Part shown: positions 16,604 to 25,099 of the stretch, piece by piece | Layout of the letters: each line of letters opens with the position of its first letter | Position numbering within the stretch: the stretch's first letter is position 1 | Position numbers and translations under genes: made by a program | The notes under the pieces: generated by a model | What the model saw: the letters and a program-made list of their open reading frames with translations, nothing else | Databases searched by the model: none | What the model was told of the DNA's origin: nothing | Origin: Gammaproteobacteria bacterium | GTDB lineage: Bacteria; Pseudomonadota; Gammaproteobacteria; Pseudomonadales; Pseudomonadaceae | Length of the DNA stretch: 64,000 nt | Direction: 5' to 3' | Assembly: GCA_018826895.1 (NCBI GenBank) | Contig: JAHJYA010000017.1 | Span: 1-64,000, forward strand

Positions 16604-16689
16604 GTTGGAGCGAAGGAAGCGCCTAGCCTTTATTCGCGTTCATGCCTTGGGACCGTGCCGAATCCATCGCGAATAAATTCGCTCCTACA
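16604..16689. repeat. REP-like palindromic repeat, family A, between pcaC and pcaD
   Basis: It starts 'ttggagcgaaggaagcgcct' and ends 'gaataaattcgctcctac', so the ends are inverted. It sits in the 120-base gap between two genes that are directly adjacent in most pca operons. Confidence 0.85.
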
Positions 16690-16702
16690 CAAAAGGTGGC
16701 AT

Positions 16703-17491
16703 TCAGGCTGTTAGGAAGGCCAGCACACGTTGGGTAAAGGCCTCGCCTGCCTCAACGTTGGACAGGTGCGCGGCGTGGAATTCGACCAGTTCGGCGCCTG
16801 CAATCTGCTGCTGCATAAAGCGGCCATGTTCGGGGGTGGTCACCAAATCCGCCGTGCCGCAGACGATCAGGGTCGGCGCGCTGATGCGGGCGATTTCGTC
16901 GCGGTAATCGGCATCGCGCACGGCGGCGCAGTTGGCCGCGTAACCCTCGGGGGACGTCTGCGCGAGCATGCCGACGATGGGCTCGACCTTGTCCTCACTG
17001 GATGCGGCGAACTCGGCGGTAAACCAGCGCGCGATGGAGGCATCACGCAGCGCTGTCATGGCGGCCAGGCCGTCGCGCAGAACCATCTCGATGCGCGGGT
17101 TCCACACCTCGTCACTGCCGATCTTCGCCGCGGTATTGCACAGCACCAGACGCTGGATGCGCTCGGGGGCGTTGATGCCCAGCCATTGGCCAATCAGGCC
17201 GCCCATGGACAACCCGCAGAAATGCGCCTTGGCGATATCCAGCGCATCAAGCAGAGCCAGCACATCGCGGCCGTTCTGTTCGATGCTGTACGGGCCTTCG
17301 CTGACCAGCGAAGCGCCATGGCCACGGGTGTCGTAGCGCAGCACCTGGAAGTGCTGGGTCAAGGCCAGGATCTGCGCGTCCCACATACCCAGGTCGGTGC
17401 CCAGGGAGTTGGACAGCACCAGCACCGGCGCACCGGCGGGGCCTTCCAATAGATAGTTCAGGTCGCCATCGGCGAGGCGTACGACAGGCAT
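16703..17491 (-). CDS. pcaD: 3-oxoadipate enol-lactonase
   Basis: A 262-aa alpha/beta hydrolase that opens beta-ketoadipate enol-lactone to beta-ketoadipate. The nucleophile elbow GLSMG has Ser95. The oxyanion strand VLVLSNSLGTDLGMWD (about 23-38) is distinctive for PcaD. A late acid strand (LIVCGTADLVTTPEHG) and a catalytic His in AAHLSNVE complete the triad. The length is normal. It starts 9 bases after the pcaB stop with 'ggagttatcc' before the ATG, so it is co-transcribed with pcaB. Confidence 0.96.
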   Translation of the reverse strand: MPVVRLADGDLNYLLEGPAGAPVLVLSNSLGTDLGMWDAQILALTQHFQVLRYDTRGHGASLVSEGPYSIEQNGRDVLALLDALDIAKAHFCGLSMGGLIGQWLGINAPERIQRLVLCNTAAKIGSDEVWNPRIEMVLRDGLAAMTALRDASIARWFTAEFAASSEDKVEPIVGMLAQTSPEGYAANCAAVRDADYRDEIARISAPTLIVCGTADLVTTPEHGRFMQQQIAGAELVEFHAAHLSNVEAGEAFTQRVLAFLTA

Positions 17492-17500
17492 GGATAACTC

Positions 17501-18853
17501 CTAACGCGAAAATTGCGTGTGTTCGGCGATGGCCCGCTCGACCCAACGCCGAGCCTGGCCAAGGTAATGGGCCGCATCGAGCAGATGATCCAGCTCGGCG
17601 GCGGATAATTGGGCGCTGACCTCAGCACTGGCGCCGAGCACCGTGCGCAGGTGGGCGCCCTGCTGCACCGCCTGGCGGCAGCATTGCTCGACCAGATGAT
17701 GGGCAGCGTCGCGACCGATGCGTTGGGCCAGGGCGATGCTCACCGCCTCGGCCAACACCAGGCCCTGGGTCAGTTCCAGGTTGGCGCGCATGCGCGCGGC
17801 GTCGACCTCCAGCCCCGGCACGGCGAGCAGCGCCTGCTGCAACGCGCCGGAGACCAGGCAGCACAGCTCTGGCAGGGTTTCCCATTCGGCGTGCCACAGG
17901 CCAAGGCTGCGCTCGTGCTCCTGAGGCATGGCGGCGAACATCGTCGCGACCAGGCCAGGCGCGCGGGTGGCCGCGCCGATCAGCACGGCAGCGCCGACCG
18001 GGTTGCGCTTGTGCGGCATGGTCGAGGAGCCGCCCTTGCCCGGCGCGGAGGGTTCAAAAACTTCACCGGCCTCGGTCTGCATCAGCAGGCTGAGATCGCG
18101 CCCCAGCTTGCCCAGGCTGCCGGCGATCAGCCCGAGCACACTGGCGAACTCCACCAGACGGTCGCGCTGGGTGTGCCAGGGCTGCTCGGGCAAATTTAGG
18201 CGCAATTCGTCAGCCAGAGCTTCGGCCACCGGCCAAGCCTGCTCGCCAAGCGCCGCCAGGCTGCCCGAAGCGCCACCGAATTGCAGGCACAGCAGGCGCG
18301 GTTTGAGTTCCACTAAACGCTGGCGATGACGGGTGACGGCGCCAAGCACGCCGGCCAGCTTCATGCCGAGGGTCACCGGCGTGGCCTGTTGCAGCCAGGT
18401 GCGCCCGGCCAGCGGGGTATCGGCATGGCGCTCGGCCTGTGCTGCCAGGGCATCGGCCAGGGCGCCGAGATCGCTTTCGAGCAGGCTGATAGCGGCGCGC
18501 AGTTGCAGCACCAAGCCACTGTCCATGGCGTCCTGGCTGGTGGCACCGAGGTGCACATAGCGCTCGGCTTCGGCGTCGCTGGCGGCGATGCGCTTGCCGA
18601 GGGCCTTGACCAGCGGAATGGCCGAATTGCCAGCCGTGGCGATGGCCTTGGCCAGGGCGGCGAAGTCGTAGTGTTCAGACTTGCAGGCGGCCTCGATGGC
18701 CGCCACGGCGCTGGCCGGGATCAGCCCGACCCGTGCTTCGGCACGCGCCAGGGCGGCCTCGAAATCGAGCATGCCTTGCACCCGACCGGCATCGCAGAAG
18801 ATCGCGCGCATGGCCGGGGCGGTGAAGTAGGCATCGAAGAGTTGGTTGCTCAC
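17501..18853 (-). CDS. pcaB: 3-carboxy-cis,cis-muconate cycloisomerase
   Basis: A 450-aa member of the fumarase/aspartase superfamily that cyclises beta-carboxymuconate to gamma-carboxymuconolactone. The family signature GSSTMPHKRNPV lies at about residues 273-284, and HLGATSQDAMDSG at about 111-123. The length is as expected. It is the first gene of the pcaB-D-C block. A 238-base gap with two palindromic repeats separates it from pcaF upstream, so it may have its own promoter; no PcaR-like box was found in that gap. Confidence 0.96.
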   Translation of the reverse strand: MSNQLFDAYFTAPAMRAIFCDAGRVQGMLDFEAALARAEARVGLIPASAVAAIEAACKSEHYDFAALAKAIATAGNSAIPLVKALGKRIAASDAEAERYVHLGATSQDAMDSGLVLQLRAAISLLESDLGALADALAAQAERHADTPLAGRTWLQQATPVTLGMKLAGVLGAVTRHRQRLVELKPRLLCLQFGGASGSLAALGEQAWPVAEALADELRLNLPEQPWHTQRDRLVEFASVLGLIAGSLGKLGRDLSLLMQTEAGEVFEPSAPGKGGSSTMPHKRNPVGAAVLIGAATRAPGLVATMFAAMPQEHERSLGLWHAEWETLPELCCLVSGALQQALLAVPGLEVDAARMRANLELTQGLVLAEAVSIALAQRIGRDAAHHLVEQCCRQAVQQGAHLRTVLGASAEVSAQLSAAELDHLLDAAHYLGQARRWVERAIAEHTQFSR

Positions 18854-18942
18854 GTAAGGATGATTCCCAGGAGTCTGACGTTAAGTCTAGGGTCGCAGTA
18901 TGGCTGCGGCGAATCCAGCGTGGTGCCTGAAAAGCTGGCACC

Positions 18943-18998
18943 GTGGGAGGGCTTTAGCCGCGACGGCTTAACACTGTCGCCGCTAAAGCGCCTCCCAC
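18943..18998. repeat. Palindromic repeat, family B ('gtgggag...ctcccac')
   Basis: An inverted repeat: gtgggagggctttagccgcg at the left faces cgctaaagcgcctcccac at the right, around a 'gcttaacactgtc' centre. It lies between pcaF and pcaB, next to a family A element. A degenerate relative is at about 2230-2285. Confidence 0.8.
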
Positions 18999-19007
18999 GA
19001 GCCAGGG

Positions 19008-19082
19008 TGTAGGAGCAAAGGGGGCGCCTGGCCTTTAATTCGCGATTGGCCTAAAAGCATCGCGAATAAATTCGCTCCTACA
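19008..19082. repeat. REP-like palindromic repeat, family A, between pcaF and pcaB
   Basis: It begins tgtaggagcaaagggggcgc and ends gcgaataaattcgctcctac, with an inverted 'cgcgat...atcgcg' core. It lies just after the pcaF stop. Confidence 0.85.
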
Positions 19083-19091
19083 GGGTGACGA

Positions 19092-20297
19092 TCACACCCG
19101 CTCGATGGCCAATGCCAAGCCCTGGCCAACGCCTACGCACATGGTTGCCAGGCCGCGCTTGCCGCCGTTTTTTTCCAGCTGGTGCAATGCGGTCAGGACC
19201 AGGCGCGTGCCGCTCATGCCCAGGGGGTGGCCGAGGGCGATGGCGCCGCCGTTGGGGTTGACCTGGGGTGCATCGTCGGCCAGGTCGAGGTCACGGGTGA
19301 CGGCCAGGCCCTGGGCGGCGAAGGCTTCGTTGAGTTCGATCACGTCGAAGTCGCCAATCGTCAGTTCCAGGCGTTGCAGCAGTTTGCGCACCGCCGGCAC
19401 CGGGCCGTAGCCCATGATGCGCGGCGCCACGCCGGCGCTGGCCATGCCCAGTACCCGGCCGCGTGGCGTCAGGCCGTACTTGGCCACGGCCTCGGCAGAG
19501 GCCAGGATCATCGCCGCCGCACCATCGTTAACGCCCGAGGCGTTGCCGGCAGTGACGGTCTTGCCTTCACCGTTGACCGGTTTGAGTTTGGCCAGGGCCT
19601 CGGCCGTGGTGTCCGGGCGCAGGTGTTCGTCCTGGTCGATCACCACCTCGCCCTTCTTGCTCTTGATCACCACCGGGACGATTTCTTCGGCGAAGAAGCC
19701 AGCGACCTGGGCAGCACCCGCGCGCTGCTGGCTGCGCAGGGCGAAGGCGTCCTGGTCGGCGCGGGACACTTGATAGTCGTCGGCGACGTTGTCGGCAGTC
19801 TGCGGCATGGCATCGACGCCGTACTGCGCCTTCATCAGCGGGTTGATAAAGCGCCAGCCGATGGTGGTGTCTTCGATCTTCTGGCCGCGGCCAAAGGCGC
19901 TGTCGGCCTTGCCCATGACGTAGGGCGCGCGGGACATGGACTCGACGCCGCCGGCGATGGCCAGCTCCATCTCGCCGCTGGCGATGGCGCGAAAGGCGCT
20001 GCCCACCGCATCCATGCCCGAGGCGCAGAGGCGGTTGAGGGTCACACCCGGCACACTGTCGGGAATGCCGGCCAGCAGCAGGGCCATGCGCGCGACGTTG
20101 CGGTTGTCCTCACCGGCCTGGTTGGCGCAGCCCATGAATACTTCGTCGATGGCCGCCAGGTCGAGCTGCGGGTTGCGCTCGATCAGCGCTTTCAGCGGCA
20201 CCGCCGCCAGGTCGTCAGCGCGCACTGGCGCCAACCCGCCGCCGAAACGGCCGATGGGCGTGCGCACGGCATCGCAGATAAACACGTCGCGGCTCAT
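19092..20297 (-). CDS. pcaF: 3-oxoadipyl-CoA thiolase
   Basis: A 401-aa thiolase that cleaves beta-ketoadipyl-CoA to succinyl-CoA and acetyl-CoA, the last step of the pathway. The acyl-accepting cysteine is Cys91 in [13 protein letters not shown]. The C-terminal motifs [16 protein letters not shown] and MCVGVGQG supply the active-site His and second Cys. The length is normal for PcaF. The start overlaps the pcaJ stop by four bases (ATGA), so pcaI, pcaJ and pcaF form one translationally coupled unit. Confidence 0.96.
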   Translation of the reverse strand: MSRDVFICDAVRTPIGRFGGGLAPVRADDLAAVPLKALIERNPQLDLAAIDEVFMGCANQAGEDNRNVARMALLLAGIPDSVPGVTLNRLCASGMDAVGSAFRAIASGEMELAIAGGVESMSRAPYVMGKADSAFGRGQKIEDTTIGWRFINPLMKAQYGVDAMPQTADNVADDYQVSRADQDAFALRSQQRAGAAQVAGFFAEEIVPVVIKSKKGEVVIDQDEHLRPDTTAEALAKLKPVNGEGKTVTAGNASGVNDGAAAMILASAEAVAKYGLTPRGRVLGMASAGVAPRIMGYGPVPAVRKLLQRLELTIGDFDVIELNEAFAAQGLAVTRDLDLADDAPQVNPNGGAIALGHPLGMSGTRLVLTALHQLEKNGGKRGLATMCVGVGQGLALAIERV

Positions 20298-21076
20298 TCC
20301 TCACCCCCGGCCTGGCCGTGGGCGGCAGCGGTGCGCGCTTCCAGGGCGCGCAGTGCCTCAAGCTCATGCTCGTTCGGCGCTTCGGTCACGATCAGGTTGT
20401 CAGCGAAGCGGATGGCCCAGCCGGTGTTCTCGATCACCTGTTCGCGGGTCACGCCGGGGTGCAGCGCGGTGACCACAAATTCCTTGCTGCCGGCTTCCGG
20501 CTCCATGATGCACAGGTCGGTGATGATACCCACCGGCCCCTGTCCAGGCAGGCCCAGACGCTGGCGGTGGTCGCCGCCTTCGCCATGGCCGACCGAGGTA
20601 ATAAAGGCCAGTTTGTCGACAAAGGTACGGTGCGATTGCTTGAGGATGATCAGCACTTCCTTGGCGCTGCCGGCAATCTCCGGCGCGCCGCCGGCACCCG
20701 GCAAACGGACCTTCGGGTTGCGGTAGTCACCGATCACCGTGGTGTTGATATTGCCGAACTTGTCGACCTGGGCGGCGCCGAGAAAGCCGACGTCGATACG
20801 CCCACCCTGCAGCCAATAGCGGAAGATTTCGCCGGTGGGCACCACGGTGTCGGCGGTTTCCGCCAGCTCGCCGTCACCGATGGACAGCGGCAGTACGCTC
20901 GGTTTGGCGCCGATGGGGCCGGATTCGTAGATCAGTACCACGTCTGGCGAAGAGGTCAGGCGCGCCAGGTTGGCGGCTTTGGACGGCAGGCCGATGCCGA
21001 CGAAGCAGACGGCGCCGTTCTTCAGGCGACGGGCAGCGGCCACGGTCATCATTTCGTTTGTGCTGTAAGCGCTCAT
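20294..21076 (-). CDS. pcaJ: 3-oxoadipate CoA-transferase subunit B
   Basis: A 260-aa beta subunit of the succinyl-CoA:3-oxoadipate CoA-transferase, which activates beta-ketoadipate. The motif [13 protein letters not shown] followed by [12 protein letters not shown] (E51 is the probable catalytic glutamate) is typical. The frame stays open upstream, but the ATG at 21076 shares one base with the pcaI stop (TGATG). That is the usual coupling of the two subunits. It ends overlapping pcaF. Confidence 0.95.
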   Translation of the reverse strand: MSAYSTNEMMTVAAARRLKNGAVCFVGIGLPSKAANLARLTSSPDVVLIYESGPIGAKPSVLPLSIGDGELAETADTVVPTGEIFRYWLQGGRIDVGFLGAAQVDKFGNINTTVIGDYRNPKVRLPGAGGAPEIAGSAKEVLIILKQSHRTFVDKLAFITSVGHGEGGDHRQRLGLPGQGPVGIITDLCIMEPEAGSKEFVVTALHPGVTREQVIENTGWAIRFADNLIVTEAPNEHELEALRALEARTAAAHGQAGGEE

Positions 21077-21924
21077 CACTTGGCCTCCGCCAGCTTGGTC
21101 TGGAATGCTGCGAAATCGGCGGTGCTGCGGATGTATTCGTCGATCCAGGCGGTGAAGGTTTCGCGGTCGCGGGCAATCGGGTCCCAGGCCTGGTAGAAGC
21201 GGTTGTCGCGCTCGTAGTAGCCGTGGGCGTAGGACGGATGGGCGCCGCCTGGTACGTGGCAAACGGCGGTCAGCGCCCAGCTTGGGAGTACGCAGGCGTT
21301 CATCGGCGCGTTCAGGTCGTCGACGATTTCTTCCACGGTGACGATGCAGCGCTTGGCCGCCAGGGCCGCTTCCTTCTGCACACCGAGGATGCCCCAAAGC
21401 AGCACATTGCCCTTGCGGTCGGCCTTCTGCGCGTGGATCACGGTGACGTCCGGGCGCACCGAAGGCACGGCAGCCAGCACTTCGCCGGTGAACGGGCAGG
21501 TGACGCTCTTGATGTACGGGTTGACCTTGGGCAGGTCGGAGCCGGCGTAGGCACGCAACACGGCAAACGGCAGGCCCGAGGCGCCGGCAACATAGGCGTT
21601 GGCCATGTCGGCGTGGCTGTGTTCGTCGATTTCCAGGGCCTGGGGCCAGCCCTTCTCGACCGCATCACGCAGGCGGTGCAGCGAGCCAACGCCTGGGTTG
21701 CCGCCCCAGGAGAAGGTCAGCTTGCGCGCGCAACCGGCACCGATCAGCAGGTCGTAGACCAGGTCCGGGGTCATGCGCACCAGGTGCAGGTCTTTCTTGC
21801 CCTGGCGGATGATCTCGTGGGACGCGGCAGTGGGAATCAGGTGGGTAAAGCCTTCGAGGGCGACGCAGTCGCCGTCGTGGACATGGCGCGAAATGGCTTC
21901 GCCCAGGGTGATGATGTCGGCCAT
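21076..21924 (-). CDS. pcaI: 3-oxoadipate CoA-transferase subunit A
   Basis: A 282-aa alpha subunit that pairs with PcaJ. The N-terminal ISRHVHDGDCVALEGFTHLIPTAASHEIIRQGKKDLHLVRMTPDLVYDLLIGAG is the CoA-transferase family I alpha-subunit pattern. Length and order match other Pseudomonas pcaIJ. It is the first gene of the pcaIJF unit. The upstream 134 bases hold an 11-bp inverted repeat whose minus-strand reading contains ggttcgataatcgcc, close to the PcaR box known in P. putida. It is therefore probably activated by PcaR with beta-ketoadipate. Confidence 0.95.
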   Translation of the reverse strand: MADIITLGEAISRHVHDGDCVALEGFTHLIPTAASHEIIRQGKKDLHLVRMTPDLVYDLLIGAGCARKLTFSWGGNPGVGSLHRLRDAVEKGWPQALEIDEHSHADMANAYVAGASGLPFAVLRAYAGSDLPKVNPYIKSVTCPFTGEVLAAVPSVRPDVTVIHAQKADRKGNVLLWGILGVQKEAALAAKRCIVTVEEIVDDLNAPMNACVLPSWALTAVCHVPGGAHPSYAHGYYERDNRFYQAWDPIARDRETFTAWIDEYIRSTADFAAFQTKLAEAK

Positions 21925-22013
21925 TGTTGTGTTCTCGGCTGGGTTGCAGGTGCCATCACGCTTGGGGATGACAGGTGGCTAAACCTTAGGCTGCAGCCTT
22001 TTCGAGAACAATC

Positions 22014-22045
22014 CGATAATCGCCTTACTGGGCGATTATCGAACC
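22014..22045 (-). promoter_or_regulatory. Predicted PcaR box / inverted repeat upstream of pcaI
   Basis: Perfect 11-bp arms, cgataatcgcc (22014-22024) and ggcgattatcg (22031-22041), surround ttactg. Read on the minus strand, 22045-22031 is ggttcgataatcgcc. As I recall, the P. putida PcaR site is GTTCGATAATCGCAC. It lies about 90-120 bases before the pcaI start and just after pcaR. It could alternatively act as a pcaR terminator stem, but no T-tract follows. Confidence 0.65.
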
Positions 22046-22058
22046 CATTTCATTGCGC

Positions 22059-22904
22059 TTAGGCGGGCCGAAACAGCTGACTGCTCAGCTCGCGGCTGGC
22101 GTTAAGCATCAGCGGCAGGTAGCGCTTTTCCAGCTCGCTGACCGGCACGCGACCAGCGTGGGTGCTGAGGTTCATCGCCGCCAGGACATGGCCGGCGGAG
22201 TCGTAGACCGGCACCGCGAGGGAGCGCAGGCCCTGCTCCAGTTCCTGGTCGACCACGCACCAGCCTTGGTGACGCACGCGCTGCAGACACTCCCACAGCG
22301 CCTCGGGGGTGTGCAGAGTGCGGCTGGTCTTGGCTTGCAGTTCGGCGTGGGCCAGGTAGTCCTGCAGTTGGTCGTCGTCCAGCGCGGCGAGGAGGATGCG
22401 GCCCATGGAGGTGCAGTAGGCCGGCAAGCGACTGCCGACGCTCAGGTCCACCGAAATCAAGCGCTGCGGGATCGCCGAGCGGGCGATATAGAGCACCTGC
22501 TCGCCTTCCAGGGTGGCCAGGTTGCAGGCCTCGTGCAGCTGTTCGCTGAGGCGGTCGAGGTAGGGCTGGGCCGAGACGGCCAGCGGCGTCGACGACAGGT
22601 AAGCGTGGCCCAGGGTGAGTACCTTGGGCAGCAGCGAGTAGGTGCGCCCGTCGGTAGTGGCGTAACCCAGCTTCATCAGCGTGTACAGGCAGCGGCGCAC
22701 GGCGGCGCGGGGGATCTCGGTGCGGTGGCTGATCTGCGCGATGGTCAGATGGCGCTTGCGCTCCTGGAACGCATTGATCACCGCCAGACCGCGGGCCAGG
22801 GAGGTCATAAAGTTAGGATCGCCGGCAAACTCTTCGATGCGCTTGGCGGGCGACACGTAGGGCGGTGGCACCAGATTGGACAGGGGCGGACGCGTATCGC
22901 TCAT
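22059..22904 (-). CDS. pcaR: IclR-family regulator of beta-ketoadipate genes
   Basis: A 281-aa regulator. The N-terminal winged helix (FMTSLARGLAVINAFQERKRHLTIAQISHRTEIPRAAVRRCLYTLMKLGY) spans about residues 32-80. The IclR effector domain follows, with ARSAIPQRLISVDLSVGSRLPAYCTSMGRILLA. These are hallmarks of the PcaR/PobR/PcaU group, which binds beta-ketoadipate and activates pca promoters. It sits directly upstream of pcaI on the same strand. A second PcaR-like box lies about 190 bases before its start, hinting at autoregulation. Confidence 0.93.
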   Translation of the reverse strand: MSDTRPPLSNLVPPPYVSPAKRIEEFAGDPNFMTSLARGLAVINAFQERKRHLTIAQISHRTEIPRAAVRRCLYTLMKLGYATTDGRTYSLLPKVLTLGHAYLSSTPLAVSAQPYLDRLSEQLHEACNLATLEGEQVLYIARSAIPQRLISVDLSVGSRLPAYCTSMGRILLAALDDDQLQDYLAHAELQAKTSRTLHTPEALWECLQRVRHQGWCVVDQELEQGLRSLAVPVYDSAGHVLAAMNLSTHAGRVPVSELEKRYLPLMLNASRELSSQLFRPA

Positions 22905-22944
22905 GGGGCCTCCAGGGCTAGAACTCGAATCATCTGTCGCTCTC

Positions 22945-22990
22945 TGTAGGAGCGAAGGGGGCGCCTAGCCTTTATTCGCGATATATCTCG
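22945..22990. repeat. REP-like palindromic repeat, family A, partial
   Basis: The left half 'gtaggagcgaagggggcgcc', with 'tttattcgcgata', is present. The right 'ttcgctcctac' arm is missing. It lies upstream of pcaR. Confidence 0.75.
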
Positions 22991-23092
22991 GAAACGCTGC
23001 ACAAGTCGCGGCTAGAACGGAGCGCCGCCCAGCCCCTCCCTCGCACGGGAATTGGCCGAGACTTGATGCGTGAGACGACACTCGCAGTACCA

Positions 23093-23122
23093 GGCGATTA
23101 TCGAACCGGTGTGCGGTAATCG
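23093..23122 (-). promoter_or_regulatory. Second PcaR-like box, upstream of pcaR
   Basis: The sequence ggcgattatcgaacc (23093-23107) repeats exactly the 15 bases found before pcaI. Followed by ...ggtaatcgc it makes an imperfect palindrome (gcgatta...taatcgc). It lies between the transporter stop and the pcaR start. Confidence 0.6.
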
Positions 23123-23132
23123 CAATAGGCAG

Positions 23133-24083
23133 TCACGCCGGCAAAACGCCTTGCCCGCGCAGGACACTGAGCAGCAGGCTGATGCTGAAGAACGCCAGCA
23201 CCGTGGTCACCACCAGCGTCGCAGCGCAGCGCTGTTCAAGGCCGAAGCGCTGCCCGAGGATGGGGTAAATACTCATCATCGGCGCACTGGCGAACAGCAA
23301 ACCGGTGAGCATCAGGTGGCTGTCCACACCCGGAATCACCAAGCAGGCGAGCAGCAGAGCCAGCGGGTGCAAGAACAACTTGCCGAAAGCGGTCTGCAGC
23401 ACTTCGCTGGCCATGCCGCCAACCTTCAGGCCACACAGGGTGCCGCCGATCACGAACAGCGCCACAGGGGCCGAGGCGCCGGCGAGCATATCGATCACCC
23501 GCGTCAGCAGCGCCGGTAGACGCAGATCGAGAACGGCCAGCAGCAAACCGAGGCTGATGGCGATGATCACCGGGTTGCGCAGCAGGCGCAGACCAGTTTC
23601 GCGTAGCAATTGCCAGCCGGCCACGCCGCGCTGGGTGCCGATTTCCGCGAGGGTCAGGGCCAGGGGAATCATCAGCAGATTCTCCACCAGCATGCCCAGA
23701 GCCATGACCACCGCGGCGTCAGGGCCAAGCACCATAAAGGCGATGGGGTAGCCGATAAAACCGCTGTTCGGCACCGACATGCCCATCGCCAGGATCGCAC
23801 TGGCGGTGATGCCTTGGCGCCGCACCACGCGGGCCAGTGCATAGCCGGCGGCGAACACCGCCAGGGACGCCAGGGCATAGGCGCTCAGGTACGGCAGATC
23901 GAGCACCTCGCCGAGGCTGCGCTCGGTCAGCGCCTTGAGCACCAGCGCCGGCAGGGCAAAGTAGATAACGAAGGTGCCCATGCCGCGCACCTGCTCGCGG
24001 TTGACCAGGCCGGCACGCGCCGAAGCGAAGCCCAGGGCGATCAACAGAAAAATCGGTGCGGTGATTCCCAATACCGTCAGCAT
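23133..24083 (-). CDS. AEC-family transporter (auxin efflux carrier-type permease)
   Basis: A 316-aa inner-membrane protein with about ten hydrophobic helices. It shows the AEC/Mem_trans pattern: N-terminal ITAPIFLLIALGFASARAGLVN, FVIYFALPALVLKAL, then MGMSVPNSGFIGYPIAFMVLGPDAAVVMAL. The NSGFIGYP motif is characteristic. Bacterial relatives move dicarboxylates such as malonate or malate. Here it may move an aromatic acid or beta-ketoadipate, since no pcaK-type permease is in the cluster; that is inference. It overlaps the ZapE-like gene by 7 bases, so it is part of the pcaHG transcript. Confidence 0.85.
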   Translation of the reverse strand: MLTVLGITAPIFLLIALGFASARAGLVNREQVRGMGTFVIYFALPALVLKALTERSLGEVLDLPYLSAYALASLAVFAAGYALARVVRRQGITASAILAMGMSVPNSGFIGYPIAFMVLGPDAAVVMALGMLVENLLMIPLALTLAEIGTQRGVAGWQLLRETGLRLLRNPVIIAISLGLLLAVLDLRLPALLTRVIDMLAGASAPVALFVIGGTLCGLKVGGMASEVLQTAFGKLFLHPLALLLACLVIPGVDSHLMLTGLLFASAPMMSIYPILGQRFGLEQRCAATLVVTTVLAFFSISLLLSVLRGQGVLPA

Positions 24084-25099
24084 GCCAAGCGCTCCATAGT
24101 CTCCGCGCGCAATTGTGCCAGGCGACTGCGGGTCCGGGGAAAATCACCATGGCCAACGCCGGCGCACAACACCTCCAGCGGCACCTCACTCTGCAGCCAG
24201 AGTTCAGTGCCGTGGTCGTAGGCGATGTCGATAAAATTCACCAGGCGCTGCTGCTCATCCAGCGAGCAGCCGGCCAATGCCGGTAAGGCGCTGATGACGA
24301 GACGCGGGAAACGCTGACACAGCGCCAGGTAATCGCGGCTGGCCAGCGGTTGCTGGCAGAGCGCGGCAAAGTCCAGCCACAGCGTGTGTGCGTCCATGCC
24401 GCGCAGGCGCAGAGTCTGCCGCCCCAGGGGCAATTGCGTAACGCGCGGCAACGCGCTCAGACGCTCGTCCAACCACTGTGCAGGCCCGAGCAAGTAGAGC
24501 CCCCAACGCTGGCCGCTCTGTTGTCGATAGTCCGGCCCGGCTTCCATCTGCAGCACCCGGCAGTGACGCTGCAACACCTCGGCAAAGGGTTTGAAACGGC
24601 TGTGATACAGCGGGTTGGGGCACAGCTCGGCGGGGGCGTAGTTGGAGCTGAACAGCAAGATGCAATCGCGCTCGATCAACGGCTGCAGCAGGCGCCCGAG
24701 CAGGATCGCATCGCCAATGTCATGGACATGGAATTCATCGAGGTAAAGCAGCCGCGCCTCGGCGGCCAGCTCATCGGCCACCCGTGCCAGCGGATCGGCC
24801 AGGCCGGCATGGGTCAACAGCCGCTGCTGCACCTCTTGCAGCAACGCATGCACATGCACGCGGCGTTTGGCTGTGCAGGGCGCAGCCTGGAGCAGCGCGT
24901 CGAGCAGCAGGCTCTTGCCGCGCCCGACCCCGCCCCAGAGGTAGACCCCAGCCGCCGCGCGACGCCGCCAACGGCTCGGTTGCAGGCGCGCAAGCAACCA
25001 GCCGCTGAGGGTCTCGAGCAAGCGCTGCTGGGCGGTGTCCAGGTGCAGACCGCGCGCCTCGATCAGGCGAGCGGCCTGCGCATGCAACTCAGAAGTCAA
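24077..25099 (-). CDS. ZapE/AFG1-family P-loop ATPase in the pca operon
   Basis: A 340-aa AAA+-type ATPase. The Walker A motif is GGVGRGKS (56-63) and Walker B is LLYLDEFHV (about 113-121). Family marks include FSSNYAPAELCPNPLYHSRFKPF and the C-terminal VNFIDIAYDHGTELWLQSEVPLEVLC. ZapE helps Z-ring constriction in E. coli, and AFG1 relatives act in protein quality control. The start overlaps pcaG by 11 bases and the end overlaps the transporter gene, so it is wired into the protocatechuate operon. That location suggests a job other than division, or a paralog captured by the operon. Whether another copy exists cannot be seen here. Confidence 0.85.
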   Translation of the reverse strand: MTSELHAQAARLIEARGLHLDTAQQRLLETLSGWLLARLQPSRWRRRAAAGVYLWGGVGRGKSLLLDALLQAAPCTAKRRVHVHALLQEVQQRLLTHAGLADPLARVADELAAEARLLYLDEFHVHDIGDAILLGRLLQPLIERDCILLFSSNYAPAELCPNPLYHSRFKPFAEVLQRHCRVLQMEAGPDYRQQSGQRWGLYLLGPAQWLDERLSALPRVTQLPLGRQTLRLRGMDAHTLWLDFAALCQQPLASRDYLALCQRFPRLVISALPALAGCSLDEQQRLVNFIDIAYDHGTELWLQSEVPLEVLCAGVGHGDFPRTRSRLAQLRAETMERLAC

